A stretch of 64,000 nucleotides of DNA from Paraspadella gotoi (GCA_051294375.1 CM119267.1:7354749-7418748); one strand, 5' to 3'. Counted from the stretch's first letter, positions 45,691-56,765 are shown. The notes: a model not told the origin generated them from the letters alone. Translations and numbers: made by a program.

Positions 45691-48271
45691 TCAACGAATA
45701 TGATCGGCAGTGACCCAAGTCTCTCTGACGGGTTTTTCGACAAAGCCCTTTTGCCCCTTGGGGTCAAAGGCAGCCCAAAGAGAGTCGAACTCTTTCTGGA
45801 AGGCGGCGACGAGTCGAGCATCGTCGGAAATAACGAGATTCTCGTGGTTTCCGGTGACGGCGGTGCGCGTCCAGTTGAAACTCCCGTTTACCAACTTCTC
45901 CCCGTCAATGATCGCGAATTTGTGGTGCATCAGATAAGACGTATTGTCGTGGCGAACCTTTCCGAAATAGGAGAGGGAATAAAAATTGCGATTCTCAACA
46001 CATCTTTGTCTGTGTTTAATGTTTATTAGTGAATTTTAATAAACTTGAGAGAGTCTTGATCGAAAGCCAGCCAGCCAGCAGTTGTGTAATGTTATCTTGT
46101 GAGAGGGATGGAGGCTTTAAACCACCATAGTCTGTATATTGTATGTCAACTGTCCAAAGACAGGAACAAGTTAGCTTTTCATTAAATGAATGGACTATTA
46201 CATATTGGTTGTACCACTTTCATAACTCACCACAACGCCTTCTTTTCTTAAAGCGCCGATTTGAGATCCTGGCGCTCGAAGTTGTTCGCTGTCGGTGATT
46301 ACGCGAACGGCGACGGCCCTGGAGGCGTGGATCAGAAGAGAGACTAAATATAGAAAAAAAAATTCATAAGATCGAAATGAGTAGGACGACGGCGAGGCTG
46401 AACACGAGACTCACCCAACTCGGGAGACGTCAAACAAAAGACGCAAACGTCGATGGTAGATCTGGCGCCGCGAAGAAGACGCGACAACCGAAAATAAGCT
46501 GTTTCCTGCGAAATAAAGTCGACATTTCTCCTAAAACAAATACGTCGCGAAAAAAATGAACAAATAAGAAAAGCAAACCTCATGAAGAAAAGGGCATCCT
46601 ATGCCCCGCGGACAACCGGCGCGGCTGTGGTGGAACTCTTGACACGGGATCCCGTCGTCGGGAAAGAACAAAACTTCCGTCACTGGAGCCTTAACGCGTC
46701 CGCTATAAAAGCAAGACCATGAGTCAAACTGTGGCTGCGTCAATACATGTAAATCACATTTAATAAATCAAAACAATATTATTTTTGTTTCGAAGTATGA
46801 TATATGATTAAAATGCTTTTATCAAAACATAAAATAAGAAATAGAATAAAATAAAATAGAATAATAAAAAAATTCTTATTACAAAATATAAAAAAAAATA
46901 ATTTTTAAAAGATTTAAGATAATAAAAATTTACAAAAATAATTGCTATTTTGTTGAAGAGCAGGTGTGCAAGTAAAGATCTAGTGGGGGCAGATAAAATT
47001 TATTTTAAATGTTCCTTTATCTTACAAAAAGCTTTCTTCTTTATAAAGCCCTTTAATAAAATATGATAAAAACACGAAAAAATTTTAATGGGACTGTTCT
47101 TTTGTTTCAGAAAAAATATTAAAACCTTTGGTGGATGTACTTAAACTAAATTTTATTGCTATTTTTTTTAAAAAAATGCTCCTTTGTTTATACATTAAGG
47201 CGTAGTGAAAGTTACATACAAAAATTCTAAAAGTTAATTATGAACAACATACCATCAGTGAACATTAATTTGTAAAAAAATTTATTTTGTTTTTTAATTT
47301 TCGCAGTAGGCTATATTTATATATAATACTATCCTTATAAAATCGAAAAATTTTAAAATAGGCTTTTCTTAATTTGGATTGTAGATTTGAATTCCTCGTC
47401 AAAAGTTGATAAAAGAAAATATAAATCTTTTTTAAAAATTCTTTCATTAAGTGGATTAAAAATTAAAAAAACTATATTAAATATAAACGTTGCTATAAAA
47501 ACAGGAAATTAAAAAGAGTTTTTATGACGAATCCAAATCTGCAAAAAAAATCTTAGAAAAAACTGTTTTGAAATTTTAACATTTATTGGTTTAGTACTAG
47601 TATAAATATGGCCTTCTGCGTAAATTGTAAAATTTATTAAAAATTTTTTTTATACATAAATGTTCATTAATATAATGTTGTTCGTTCCTCACTTTTAGAA
47701 TTTTAATAAAATTATATTTAAAAACTTTACTACGCCTTATTATACATCCATCTGGTTTATAAAAAACTTTGTTTTGTGTAAAGCAATGCAAGTGAAGATC
47801 TAATGGATGCAGCCAGAAGTGTAAATTTCTATAGAAAATAAAGGAAAAATACTCGTAGAAGAGAAAATAAGAAACAAATCCTAATAGGAAAAAAAATGTT
47901 AAATAAACGGAAAAATTTTTTTTTTAAAAATAAGGAAAAAATTGTACAATTTCGGGGGTAAGTAAATCACTTTAGTGAAGAAAGGAGCGATGTATTTATA
48001 ATACTTTTAGTATGTATAGCCCGTACCTCTTTACTTACTTCCTGACCTGTCGCCCCTCCCCGCCGTCGCTGTTCTCGCCCAACAACCATCGGGAGAGACA
48101 GAGGGGGAGTCTTAGAAAAAAAAAGTCACCGGGGCGGCGCGCCTCCTCCCGTCCTCCTCGTGCCTTCAAGTACCACGTGGATACAAGTTTGAGAACGTCA
48201 TGAATGCCGCAGACAACGACGCCGGCGATGACGACCGCTCGCGCGCTCCAAACCAGTTTGGTACTATTCAT
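45691..48271 (-). CDS. PLD6: PLD6/Zucchini mitochondrial phospholipase D-family nuclease
   Basis: A mitochondrial outer-membrane endonuclease that makes piRNA 5' ends and can hydrolyse cardiolipin. Clear exons: about 46577-46710 (RVKAPVTEVLFFPDDG to CPFLHE, including a CxxC-type zinc patch GCPRGIGCPFLHE), about 46435-46530 (SRLLRGARSTIDVCVFCLTS), 46231 to about 46345 (VRVITDSEQLRAPGSQIGAL) and 45691-45963, which holds the single HKD motif HHKFAIIDG and GSFNWT. Family proteins start with one membrane helix. The best candidate is an exon at 48174-48271 (ARAVVIAGVVVCGIHDVLKL) whose phase-2 end fits the next exon across a 1.4-kb intron. One catalytic motif implies action as a dimer. The first exon is less certain (about 0.6) than the rest. 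Confidence 0.88.
46038..46223. repeat. dispersed repeat, copy B (PLD6 intron)
   Basis: The partner of 34171-34340 in the same orientation, lying inside the PLD6 intron between the GVV and VRHD codons. It has a small insertion relative to copy A (TATATTGTATGTCAA) and a CAGC triplet expansion near 46069-46081. The ends are roughly AATAAAC and TTTCAT in both copies. Confidence 0.75.
47189..47745. repeat. long imperfect inverted repeat in the PLD6 first intron
   Basis: The stretch 47189-47285 (containing TAAGGCGTAG, AATTCTAAAAGT, GAACAACAT, TGAACATT) recurs as its reverse complement at about 47641-47745, with the blocks in mirrored order. The arms are about 100 bp and diverged; the interior is AT-rich. 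Direct repeats GCAAGTRAAGATCTARTGG lie outside at 46969 and 47788. It may be a fold-back element or an old MITE. Confidence 0.65.
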
Positions 48272-48475
48272 TCGCAAGTAAGTTACTTCGATTTTATAAA
48301 AAGACGAGAGAAAAAATGTTCTTTAACCAGAGGTAGAGAATAAGTTAAAATAAAAAAGAAAATTGTTAAGTGAATGTGCATGGACGTATTTATGTTTCTT
48401 CACTTGACAAAAGTTAAATCTACGTAATGAACGATAACAATCACAAAGATCGAATTAATCTACAAATAAATGATT

Positions 48476-50022
48476 TTAAAAGACCAGGACTTGTTTCTCA
48501 GCCACCATGCCCCTCATCGACAACTCTATGGCGTTTCGATACTGATCAAACGGGACGCTTTGAATAGGCGGGATCACCAATTTTCCCTCCCTCAACATTT
48601 GACACAAATCCTCGATCATTTTGTTCGCGAGATCGTTCTTGCCGCGGTTATGCTTATTCCACTCCGACATCCAAAACCCGCGGATGCGAATGTCTCTAAA
48701 GATTAGAGTAGACGCGGTGACGTTCAACGGTCTTCTCGACATGCCGCCATAAGTAACCTAGAAGCAGGACAATCTCTTAGAAATACTTAATAATTACTTT
48801 AATATAAGGACGAGAAAAAAAAACGAACCATGGTGGCCCCCTTTTCCAAAATTCTGAGCAGGTCGGTCGCCATCTGACCTCCGACGCAATCCAACCCCAA
48901 ACGAGGAGACATGGAATTTTGCGCCAACTTTTCTTTAAACGTCGGGTTGCGTAGTTCGACGTCTTAGAAGGTATTTAACCGACTTTATTTTATTTGATGA
49001 TGAATAAGAAAAAACGAATTATTAACCAGTCACGACAAGATCCGCGCCCAACTTCTGCAGAGCCATCTTCAGTTCGGGGAGATCCGGTCGCTCACGGACT
49101 ATATTGATCGTCTTGAGGCCACGGCGACGAGCTAACTGAATGACCGCCTGTCCGACAGATGAATTTGATCCACTTTGAATGACCGCGTCACCCTCTTTTA
49201 AGTCTACGAAATCGAGCAGCATCCTAAACAAGGAAGCATGCGTTGCATCATAAAAAGTAACGCGAAAAAGTGTCACTTTCTGGCACCTGTACGCGGAAGA
49301 GGGATTGACCGATATGGTGGCCGCTCCCAAAATTGGAATGTCGTTGGGAATCTTGAAGAATTTATCCTCCTTCTCAATGACGTGAGTCGCCCAAGTGCCC
49401 CAAAGGCCTGAGTAGATTAGAATTTAAACAAACCGTTGTCAAAATGAAAGTCTCAGAACAAAGCGCGAACCTGCGTTGGCTGGGATCACCCAATCGCCGA
49501 CCTTCAAGCTCTTCACGGAATTGCCAACGGTAATGACTTCCCCCGCTCCTTCGTTGCCGCCCACTTCTCGGAACCAATTAAGATGCGATGTAGACTCGTG
49601 GAAAAACTTATTCACGCTACTCTTGCATAATTTATAAAAGAATAAAAGAAAATACCCGGCGGAATTCCTGCGGGTTTGATGGGATAAACTCCTTGCAATG
49701 TGTTGATGTCCGCTGGATTGACCGGAGCTGCCAACATTTTCACGATCACTTCATCGTTTGAAGGCGCATCTTTTTTCGGCAATAATACGAACAGATTTAT
49801 AAAATGAGTCAAGGTATAAATTCGATGCTAATCAGATTTGCCTGGAACGTCGTGTTCTCTTAAATGGAGGACCTTCAAAGGATCACCGCATTTGTCAAAC
49901 TCGAGTCGTCGCGACGTAATATGACGAACAAAGCAAGTCAAGGGCGAAGTCCTGTGGCGAAACTTAAATCTTTTCGCCGTGAGTCGAGTTGAGAGAAGAA
50001 TCGAGGGTGTTGCTATCGACAT
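48476..50022 (-). CDS. MECR: mitochondrial trans-2-enoyl-CoA reductase
   Basis: The last step of mitochondrial fatty acid synthesis, which supplies lipoic acid precursors. Six exons; start ATG 50022 ([20 protein letters not shown], a basic Ser/Thr-rich presequence). Conserved blocks in order: [25 protein letters not shown] and [22 protein letters not shown] with [44 protein letters not shown] (nucleotide-binding loop); [41 protein letters not shown]; and RGFWMSEW near the C terminus at 48476. These line up one-to-one with human MECR. Length near 370 residues is normal. Introns are near 49.81, 49.58, 49.38, 49.2 and 48.9 kb. Confidence 0.96.
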
Positions 50023-50266
50023 TTTTTCGCTCAAGGCGACGATATTATTTTAAATAAAACTAACTTTTAACGTAAAGGAATACAATTGCAATTCAATTCA
50101 ATAATAAAATAATAAAACAACCGATATGTATTATGTAATTAAAGTATGCTTTATAGATAATAATCTATTCAGCTACAGAACTTAATGGAAAAAAATTGTA
50201 TTACATTTTAGATAACAAAAAAATAGTAACAAAACGGAAATTATGAACCACCCGTGCCTATAGGTA

Positions 50267-52240
50267 TTATGGAAAGTATTTTCTGAGCTCCAACGCCTCC
50301 GTGGCCATCTCCCCAGCGCTCCTCCAGCTCTCAGGCTCCTCGGCTTTGTCGTGATACTCCAGCGCTTCGTAGATGTCGTCGTTACGCTCGAAGTCGCCTT
50401 TTCGGCGCGGGAGTACGTGCACATGTACATGGGCCACGGACTGCCCAGCATCGGTGCCGTCCTGTACAGATACAGTGGCGGAGGTGGCGCCGAAATGGCT
50501 CTCCGCCACCTTTGCGACGCGTTGGGTCAGGAGGAAGAGGTCCGCCACTTCTTCGGGGAGCAGCTAAGCAGTAGAAAAAGAAAGATTAATAGAGGTAAAG
50601 AGAGGTAGGATTCGATTTAAACGCAATAAGGCGAGAGTTTTACAATCAAGCACCAACCTCTGACACTCGAGCAACGCGCCTCTTGGGAGCAATTAATACG
50701 TGACCAGGAAGAACGGGTTTCCGGTTCACGAAAGCGAAGGAGAGACGCGTCGAGTGGAAAACGACTTCCGGTGAAAGAATAACGTGATCCCCAAAGACGA
50801 AGGTATCCGAAAAACGGGAAGCAGAAGAAGCGGGGTCGTTCATAGTTGCAAAGATTTCCCCGTAAATATCTTTTCTGTTTCAAAAATAAAAGTAAAAAAG
50901 TCATATACAGACATGTGCAAAAGAAAAAAAACAAAAGAAAAAAAAAACCGCCACTTTATATCAGCTTTTTAAAAAAATGACTGATAATCTCATCTCCTTC
51001 GAGATGCCAACCTTCGGTGAGCCGATAACGGCATCTCACTTCGAATGCGCCTCAGACTTTCCAAGTCGATGGGCGCCACTTTGACGTCATCGTCGGCGCC
51101 GCATTCGACGAGGACGCGCCCCCACGGGTCAACGATCATGGCGTGACCGTAAGCGACCCTTTTCTCGTTTAGGCGTCCAACCTAAAAATGAGTTTTTGAA
51201 AAGACCCACGGAAAAATTATTCGCTCCTTTGATCTACAAGCTTCCTTCCCAATGCCCGCTTTGAGAACCCCCTCCAAACCTGGGCGGCGGCGATGACGTA
51301 GGCCTGATTCTCGATGGCCCTGGCGCGAAGAAGGGGTTCCCAGTGAGCTTTGCCCGTCGGTACCGTGAAGTTGGAGGGAAAGGTAAGGATTTCCGCGCCT
51401 TGGTTATAGGGGAGGAAGAGTTATAATCAGAATATCCTAGAAAAAAAAAAAATAAACAAAAAACGCAGAGACGCACCGGCTGCCGTGAGAGCGTGAGATG
51501 ATTCGGGGAAACGGAGATCGTAGCAAATCTGCAGCCCAACTCGGCCGATCGGAGTTGATAAGGGAGACTTAAGTTCGGAACCTTTATGAGCAGTAACGTG
51601 AAAACAACATAAGTTTAACAGAGACAAAGAAACTAGTAAGAGTAGAAGAGATGATTACGTGTGGAAAAATGTACGAACTAAAATTATTTATTATTGTCGG
51701 AATTCTCTTTGATTAATCTTCTCGTATTTTCTCACCTTCTCTTATCGTGTCAGATTCTTTTAACTTGGGTCCGTTCTCGATGTCGACATCGAAAAGATGA
51801 ATCTTGTCGTAAACGGCGACAATGTTTCCTTCTCCGTTGACGACGACGTGGGAGTTGCCCGATCGAGGGTCGTCGTCATCTATTCGACGGTGCATCCCTC
51901 CCAACGAGACCCAGACACCAGTCTCCTTGGCAGCCGCACGGATCCCGGCCACGAAGGGGCCATCAAGCCCCTCACTCAAGAGCCACGCCTCTTGCTTTCC
52001 ATTGGAGACGAAGTCGTAGCATTCCGGAAGAAAGGTCACCACCGCGCCCAGACGGTGCGACTTTCGGATCGCCGACAAGCACGCCGCCAGGTTGGCATCC
52101 TTGTCGGCCCCGCATGACAATTGGCAGACCGCCGCCAAGGGCGGGGTACGAGAGGAAGACGTCGACATTCTTGTCAAAATCCGGAGAAAGTATTTATCAC
52201 AGAAGACTTTTTTTAGAAGGGGAATAAATTGCTGGCGCAT
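50267..52240 (-). CDS. NitFhit: NitFhit fusion: NIT1-type amidase joined to FHIT dinucleoside triphosphatase
   Basis: The Nit half is a nitrilase-superfamily amidase (deaminated-glutathione type); the Fhit half cleaves Ap3A. The start ATG 52240 gives [20 protein letters not shown], possibly a targeting peptide; ATG 52169 is an alternative. Nit motifs: FLPECYDF (Glu), VYDKIHLFD (Lys) and [12 protein letters not shown] (Cys), plus [16 protein letters not shown]. The last Nit exon reads on to a stop (RRLASRRR), but a donor inside it (CGAAG/GTTGG) joins in phase to CAG/AAAAG near 50880, giving [10 protein letters not shown], matching the NIT1 end HRRPDLYG, and running straight into Fhit ([20 protein letters not shown]). 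The HIT motif HVHVHVLPR is intact. The stop is at 50267. The fused form is the invertebrate NitFhit arrangement. Confidence 0.88.
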
Positions 52241-52892
52241 GCGCCCAAACGCTTTCAACCCGGTCGGTTAGTCATGAAGTTAGTTTTCAATTCATTCTTG
52301 TAAGATTTTACATCTAATTACAGTAATAAAAGTAATTATAATAATACTATGCCTAAGGCAAAGATCACGATGAATCACAAAAAGAAAGAAAAAAATTATT
52401 CGCGCGAAATTTATATATATATATAGATAAATGTATATATTGTACGAAAAAGTTGCGAAGCTTAACTAGTGAAAAAACATTTGAAAGCTAAAAATGTAAC
52501 GGCACACTAACGATAATAAAAATCACGAATCGGACAGGAGAAGAAAGGAGATCTCTCTGTTAGATACAAATATTATTTAATATTGTTTGAGCGAAGTTAA
52601 ATTCGTTTGATTGCCTCTTTAGCCATAAGTATAGTTAACGTGCGTCATATGTAGTGTTTTAAAAAATGAAAATGAATTAGTGTCGGCAATAGGCAACGTA
52701 GCGACCAGAAAAAGAGCCAGAAAATGAAAAGAGTCAACTTTAGAAAAGTAATTTTCTTTACATCATGCTGCAATGACTAGACAATAGACATCGTTGTACA
52801 AAATTTCGAAAAAGAGAAACTACGTTGCCAGTATTATTGAGAAAAAAATTCAATTTAAAGTCAGAGATAGAATAAGGTAACTTTGGGAGCCA

Positions 52893-53305
52893 ACTTCCGG
52901 TTCAGAGTGATGACGTCATCAACATTCCAATCTGATGACGTCATCAACATTCCAATCTGATGACGTCATCAATCTATTTATAGATAATACGATGACGTCA
53001 TCAATCTATTTATAGATTGGTCACTTCCGGTTCCGGTTACTTCCGGTTCTGGTCACTTCCGGTTCAGGTCACTTCCGGTTCTGGTCACTTCCGGTTCTAG
53101 CCACTTCCGGTTTAGACCGATGACGTCATCATCATTCAATACGATGACGTCATCCACATTCCAATATAATGACATCATCATTCTATTTATAGATTGCTCA
53201 CTTCCTGTTCCGGTCACTTCCGGTTCCGGTTACTTCAGGTTTTAATTACTTCCGGTTCTGGTCACCTCCGGTTACACAGATGACGTCACTCATTTTGATA
53301 CGATG
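52893..53305. repeat. minisatellite of CRE-like TGACGTCA and ETS-like ACTTCCGG motifs
   Basis: Seven exact TGACGTCA palindromes (52910-52990, 53121, 53144 and 53281 regions) and nine exact ACTTCCGGT boxes (from 52893 to 53255) are arranged in short tandem blocks: GATGACGTCATCAACATTCC units, then 16-bp CACTTCCGGTTCTGGT units, then both again. Degenerate copies follow (TGACATCA, CTTCCTGTT). It starts about 650 bp upstream of the NitFhit ATG. The motifs equal the consensus sites of CREB/ATF and ETS factors, but tandem repetition alone could explain the density. Confidence 0.8.
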
Positions 53306-53579
53306 ACGCAATCTCAATATTTTTGGGGGAATCCCCTACTTCTGGTCTTAGTCATTTTATATATAGATCAATGACATCATTATTTCTGGGAAATACTAAA
53401 TTTTTGTTTTTTTTTCAACGACTTTTCGATAACAACCACTTTCGACCTCAGTAAATTTGACATTCGGTATATTATCACGAATAAATTAAACTATCTTACT
53501 AAAGAAATAACTAACTCGAACTTTTAAAAATAATAAATTATTAACATGTCGAAAGATGAAAGCGAAAAAATGTATTGAA

Positions 53580-53975
53580 ATAACGTAACAATCGCAGATA
53601 TTAAAAATAAAAATGGATCTCAGCAAACCCCCAATAGAATTCAAGTAGTTATCGAATTCGAGGAAGCGCAGCGAAGCGAAGCTTCATCGAATTCGAATTT
53701 AAAAAAAATCAATGATAGACGCGCAACTATTTATCATTGTATATAATAACTATATTTTAAATCACAAAATGACATTTTTAAATTAACGTAACAATATCAG
53801 ATATTAAGAATCAAAATGGATTTCAAGAAACCCCCAATGGAAATCAAGTAGTTATCAAATTCGATGAAGCGGAGCAAAGCGAAGCTTCATCGAATTCGAA
53901 TTAAAAAAAAATCATCGATAGACGTGAAACTATTTATCACTGCTACAATAAGTACATTTCATATCGCAATTTACA
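53580..53975. repeat. two direct copies of a hairpin-containing repeat
   Basis: A unit of about 200 bp occurs at 53577-53765 and 53783-53975. Shared blocks: TAACGTAACAAT, CAGATATTAA, AAACCCCCAAT, AAGTAGTTATC and CTATTTATCA. Each unit holds an inverted repeat around GAATTCGATGAAGC and GCTTCATCGAATTC with a GC-rich 13-nt loop (one arm has a mismatch in the first copy). It could be a fold-back element or a structured RNA repeat; no coding sequence was seen. Confidence 0.7.
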
Positions 53976-55027
53976 CATTTGTAAGGATACTTATCGAGTA
54001 TTTCATCACTTTTAAACCAAAGAAATTCAATCACGTCAGAGACATTAGTAAGTTCTTTGATGGAGAAGCAGGTGAAGTCATCGATCTTAATATCGGGATC
54101 ATCCTCCACGTCTATCTTCAGCGAATAAGGAAAGAAAGTTAAGTTCCGTCTCTTCATCGTCGGAATCGTGAACAAACAAATCGATATAAAACTTTTTCAT
54201 GTTGATTCTCATGACATCAACTTCATCGCCTTGGTCATCCCAACTTATACACACCCCGCGTCGCACAAATGCTTGTTAAGTTTTTCTAAATGATGAGAGA
54301 CGAGAAGTTTGTATTCTGACAAATCAATCGTTAATGAAGTTTCAACGGTCATGGAGTCGTTTAACTCGCTTTTAATGAGTTTGATTTTCTCATTTTTAAG
54401 TCCAACAAAATACAGTCCGTTATAAATTTCATAGTTATTTCCTAATTGCATCTAATTAAAAAAGATTACAATTACTTTTAAGTTATTTGTACAAAGACAG
54501 AATAGAGTCGCGATGATCATTTAAAAATAAAGAAACAAAACGATGTTTTCTTGTCCACAGATAGCCAAGTCTAATTCGCATTTGTCAAAATTGTTTTTAC
54601 GGATGAACGCCTTGTTTCTTTCAGGTTGGTTTCCGGGTTTTATCATCAGCTCGATGTCGATCTGTGTTTCCAAATGGCATTTTCAAACTTTGAACGGTGT
54701 CTTTTGTTTCAGACTTCTCCATGAAATTTAAAAGTAGTTTTAAATTCTCTTTCGAACAAAATGTAACAAAATCATCAACGGACCACCAGATAGTTTTCTT
54801 AATTTGCAAACATTTGTTTGGTCTTTTAATTTCAGTGACGAAAATATGACTACCCTTTTAGCAATTATGGTCATTCCGTGATAAATTCCACTTTTTGGTT
54901 TAACTGAACATTTTGCCCGGTGTTTTAAAATATTATCGCCTTCAAATGCTATTTTATATATTTTAAGAAATAAAAAATTAAACAAAAGGTACCTATTCGC
55001 ACTAACTCGCACAAAACCTAACGTCAA
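53930..55027 (-). pseudogene. broken minus-strand reading frames, family unknown
   Basis: Four protein-like segments follow one another on the minus strand, each ending by a frame change rather than at a splice site: 54740-55027, 54621-54830, 54540-54660 and 54245-54451, then 53930-54175. They keep amino-acid-like composition, including a Cys cluster (CVNCDMKCTYC) at the end. There are at least three frame breaks, none with good splice consensus. I cannot name the family. This is either a decaying gene or mobile-element remnant, or a gene damaged by indel errors in the assembly. Confidence 0.5.
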
Positions 55028-55151
55028 TCAAAAATTTCAACTATTTCATTTCTGCAAACAATAGACGTCTGTCAATTTACCTATTTTAAATAAAATCTAT
55101 AGTGAATAGAATTCGACAAATGGAATATTTAATATTGAAAAAACAAAACAT

Positions 55152-55708
55152 TTAAAGATAATGGTCCCAATAATAATTGTCTTCTTCTCGAATCTCATTC
55201 CTTTGATTTCTATGATTTTCAAACGTCACCAGTTCTGAAATATAAATAGCACTTAACATTAACCTAACATTTTTTATGTTTAAATATAATATATATTACC
55301 AACTTCGTCGTAAATATTCCCGCGTCCCCCTTCTTCATTTTGATATACGGGTAAGTTTTCATTTTCTGGGTCATCATCATCATCCTCCCACTCATCGTCC
55401 GGCCATCCATAAGCTTCTCCAACCCCCTCCCCCTCTCCTTCGCCTCGTTCTTCTTCGTCATCCTCCACACTCGTCCGAAGACCACCCACATCCGGTTCTG
55501 GAGGGGGAGCCCCCAATTCCTCCAATTCCGCTAACTCTTCATCTTCATTTAATGGCACCATTATTGCGGCGCCATCGTTGTAAATAATGAGTTTTCTCTC
55601 TCCATTCTTCTTCTCCTTCTTCTCCCTCGTCTTAATAATGGAAACATCGACCTGTCCTGTCGATTTCTCAATCTCCCCCCTATCCACATCATCAAGAAAC
55701 CTCCACAT
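55152..55708 (-). CDS. unrecognised acidic protein
   Basis: Two exons: 55300-55708 (ATG 55708, MWRFLDDVDRGEIEKSTGQV) and 55152-55234, joined G/GTAATA to TTTCAG/AA in phase 1. About 163 residues. The N-terminal part is mixed-charge (TREKKEKKNGERKLIIYNDG); the middle is very acidic (EEERGEGEGEGVGEAYGWPD, EWEDDDDDPENENLP) with Pro-Glu stretches. There is no signal peptide or membrane helix. Neighbours are a broken frame set on one side and a secreted Thr-rich protein on the other. The intact frame and clean splice favour a real gene, but it matches no family I know. Confidence 0.55.
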
Positions 55709-55842
55709 CTCCTCCCATAACTATCCAACTGAGTATAACCATAGTTTTAATACTCTTTATTTCTTCTCGTATATCATTGCTAAAAAACAAAAATTGAAAT
55801 ATAGTAAAATAATGCCTACGTTATAACATTACAATAAAATTT

Positions 55843-56765
55843 ACTTCGATCCTTTGCCTTTTCTTTCTTCAGCCGTTCCACCATCATTCAACGTTGTATT
55901 TGAATTTGCATTGCCAATTGTTCGTTCCATCGGCCTCGCCGTCGTCATTGTCCAGTTTGATAAGATTGTTTTAGAGTTTAAAATTGTCGTTGTTGAGGTA
56001 GTGGTTGGGGCGGTGACAGTGCGCTAGTCAAATTAACTCATGAATGGTTGCATTTGTGGTATAAACTGTAGTTAAAAGTTAAAGTGAATGGTGGCTGTCG
56101 TTGTTGTTGTTGCCTGGCTTATCGTTGTGTTATGATGCGTTTGTTTCTGATGTTGCTTATAATTTTGAATTTGATATGTAGTTGTTTGGGTATTGGTGGA
56201 TGCACTCGTTAAATTTATTTCTTGAATGGTTGCGTTTGGGATTACAATTATTGGCTTAATAGTTGCGACTGAGTGCGTAGAAAGTAAATTAGTTGGTTTT
56301 AAAGTCGTTGCGTTGTTCTGTTACGGGAGTCTGTTGTTGTTGTCGTTATAGGAGTCGTTGTTGTTGTCGTCATCGTCGTTGGTTTTACAGTTGTTGTTGT
56401 CATAGGAGAATTCGTTGTTGTCATTGTCGTTGTTGTTGTTGTTGGAGTATTTGCTGAGGAAAGTGTATTGCTCGAGCTGAATGGTTTTACAGTTGTCGTT
56501 GTTGTCGTTCTTGGGGTAGTAGTAGTCATTGTCGTTGAAGTTGTCATGGTGCGCGTTGAACGCGTTATTTGTTTTGTTGTTCTTCTTAACCATGGTGGCA
56601 AACGCTTAGTATTCTTTGTATGCACCTAACGTTTAATTTGTTTAGTAAAATATATACTAAAAATATTCTTTTTAAATATACATAAAAACTTACGTCATCA
56701 ATGTCCACATCGCAGACGACGGCTCCGAATATAAACAATAAAACCACAAGTTTCTTTATTTGCAT
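55843..56765 (-). CDS. secreted Thr-rich mucin-like protein (possibly frameshifted)
   Basis: Exon 1 (56694-56765) encodes a clear signal peptide, MQIKKLVVLLFIFGAVVC, ending at a GAC/GTAAGT donor. Exon 2 starts at TTAG/GTGCAT near 56626 and encodes a Thr-dominated stretch (TTSTTMTTTTPRTTTTTTVK) down to about 56299. Below that, a different frame carries on the same Thr/Asn bias (TISQATTTTTATT, APTTTSTTTILN) to a stop near 55843, so either an intron or an indel lies near 56.3 kb. Such proteins are normally heavily O-glycosylated and extracellular. Simple repeats (ACA/ACG) make both evolution and assembly error-prone here. Confidence 0.55.

Noticed and set aside
50617-50843. A stand-alone FHIT gene
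   Set aside because: Possible as an alternative product, but the phase-matched splice from the Nit exon recreates the known family junction, so one fused gene is preferred.
56299-56625. Asn/Asp-rich frame overlapping the Thr-rich exon
   Set aside because: It is another frame of the same ACA/ACG repeat; the Thr frame connects in phase to the signal-peptide exon.
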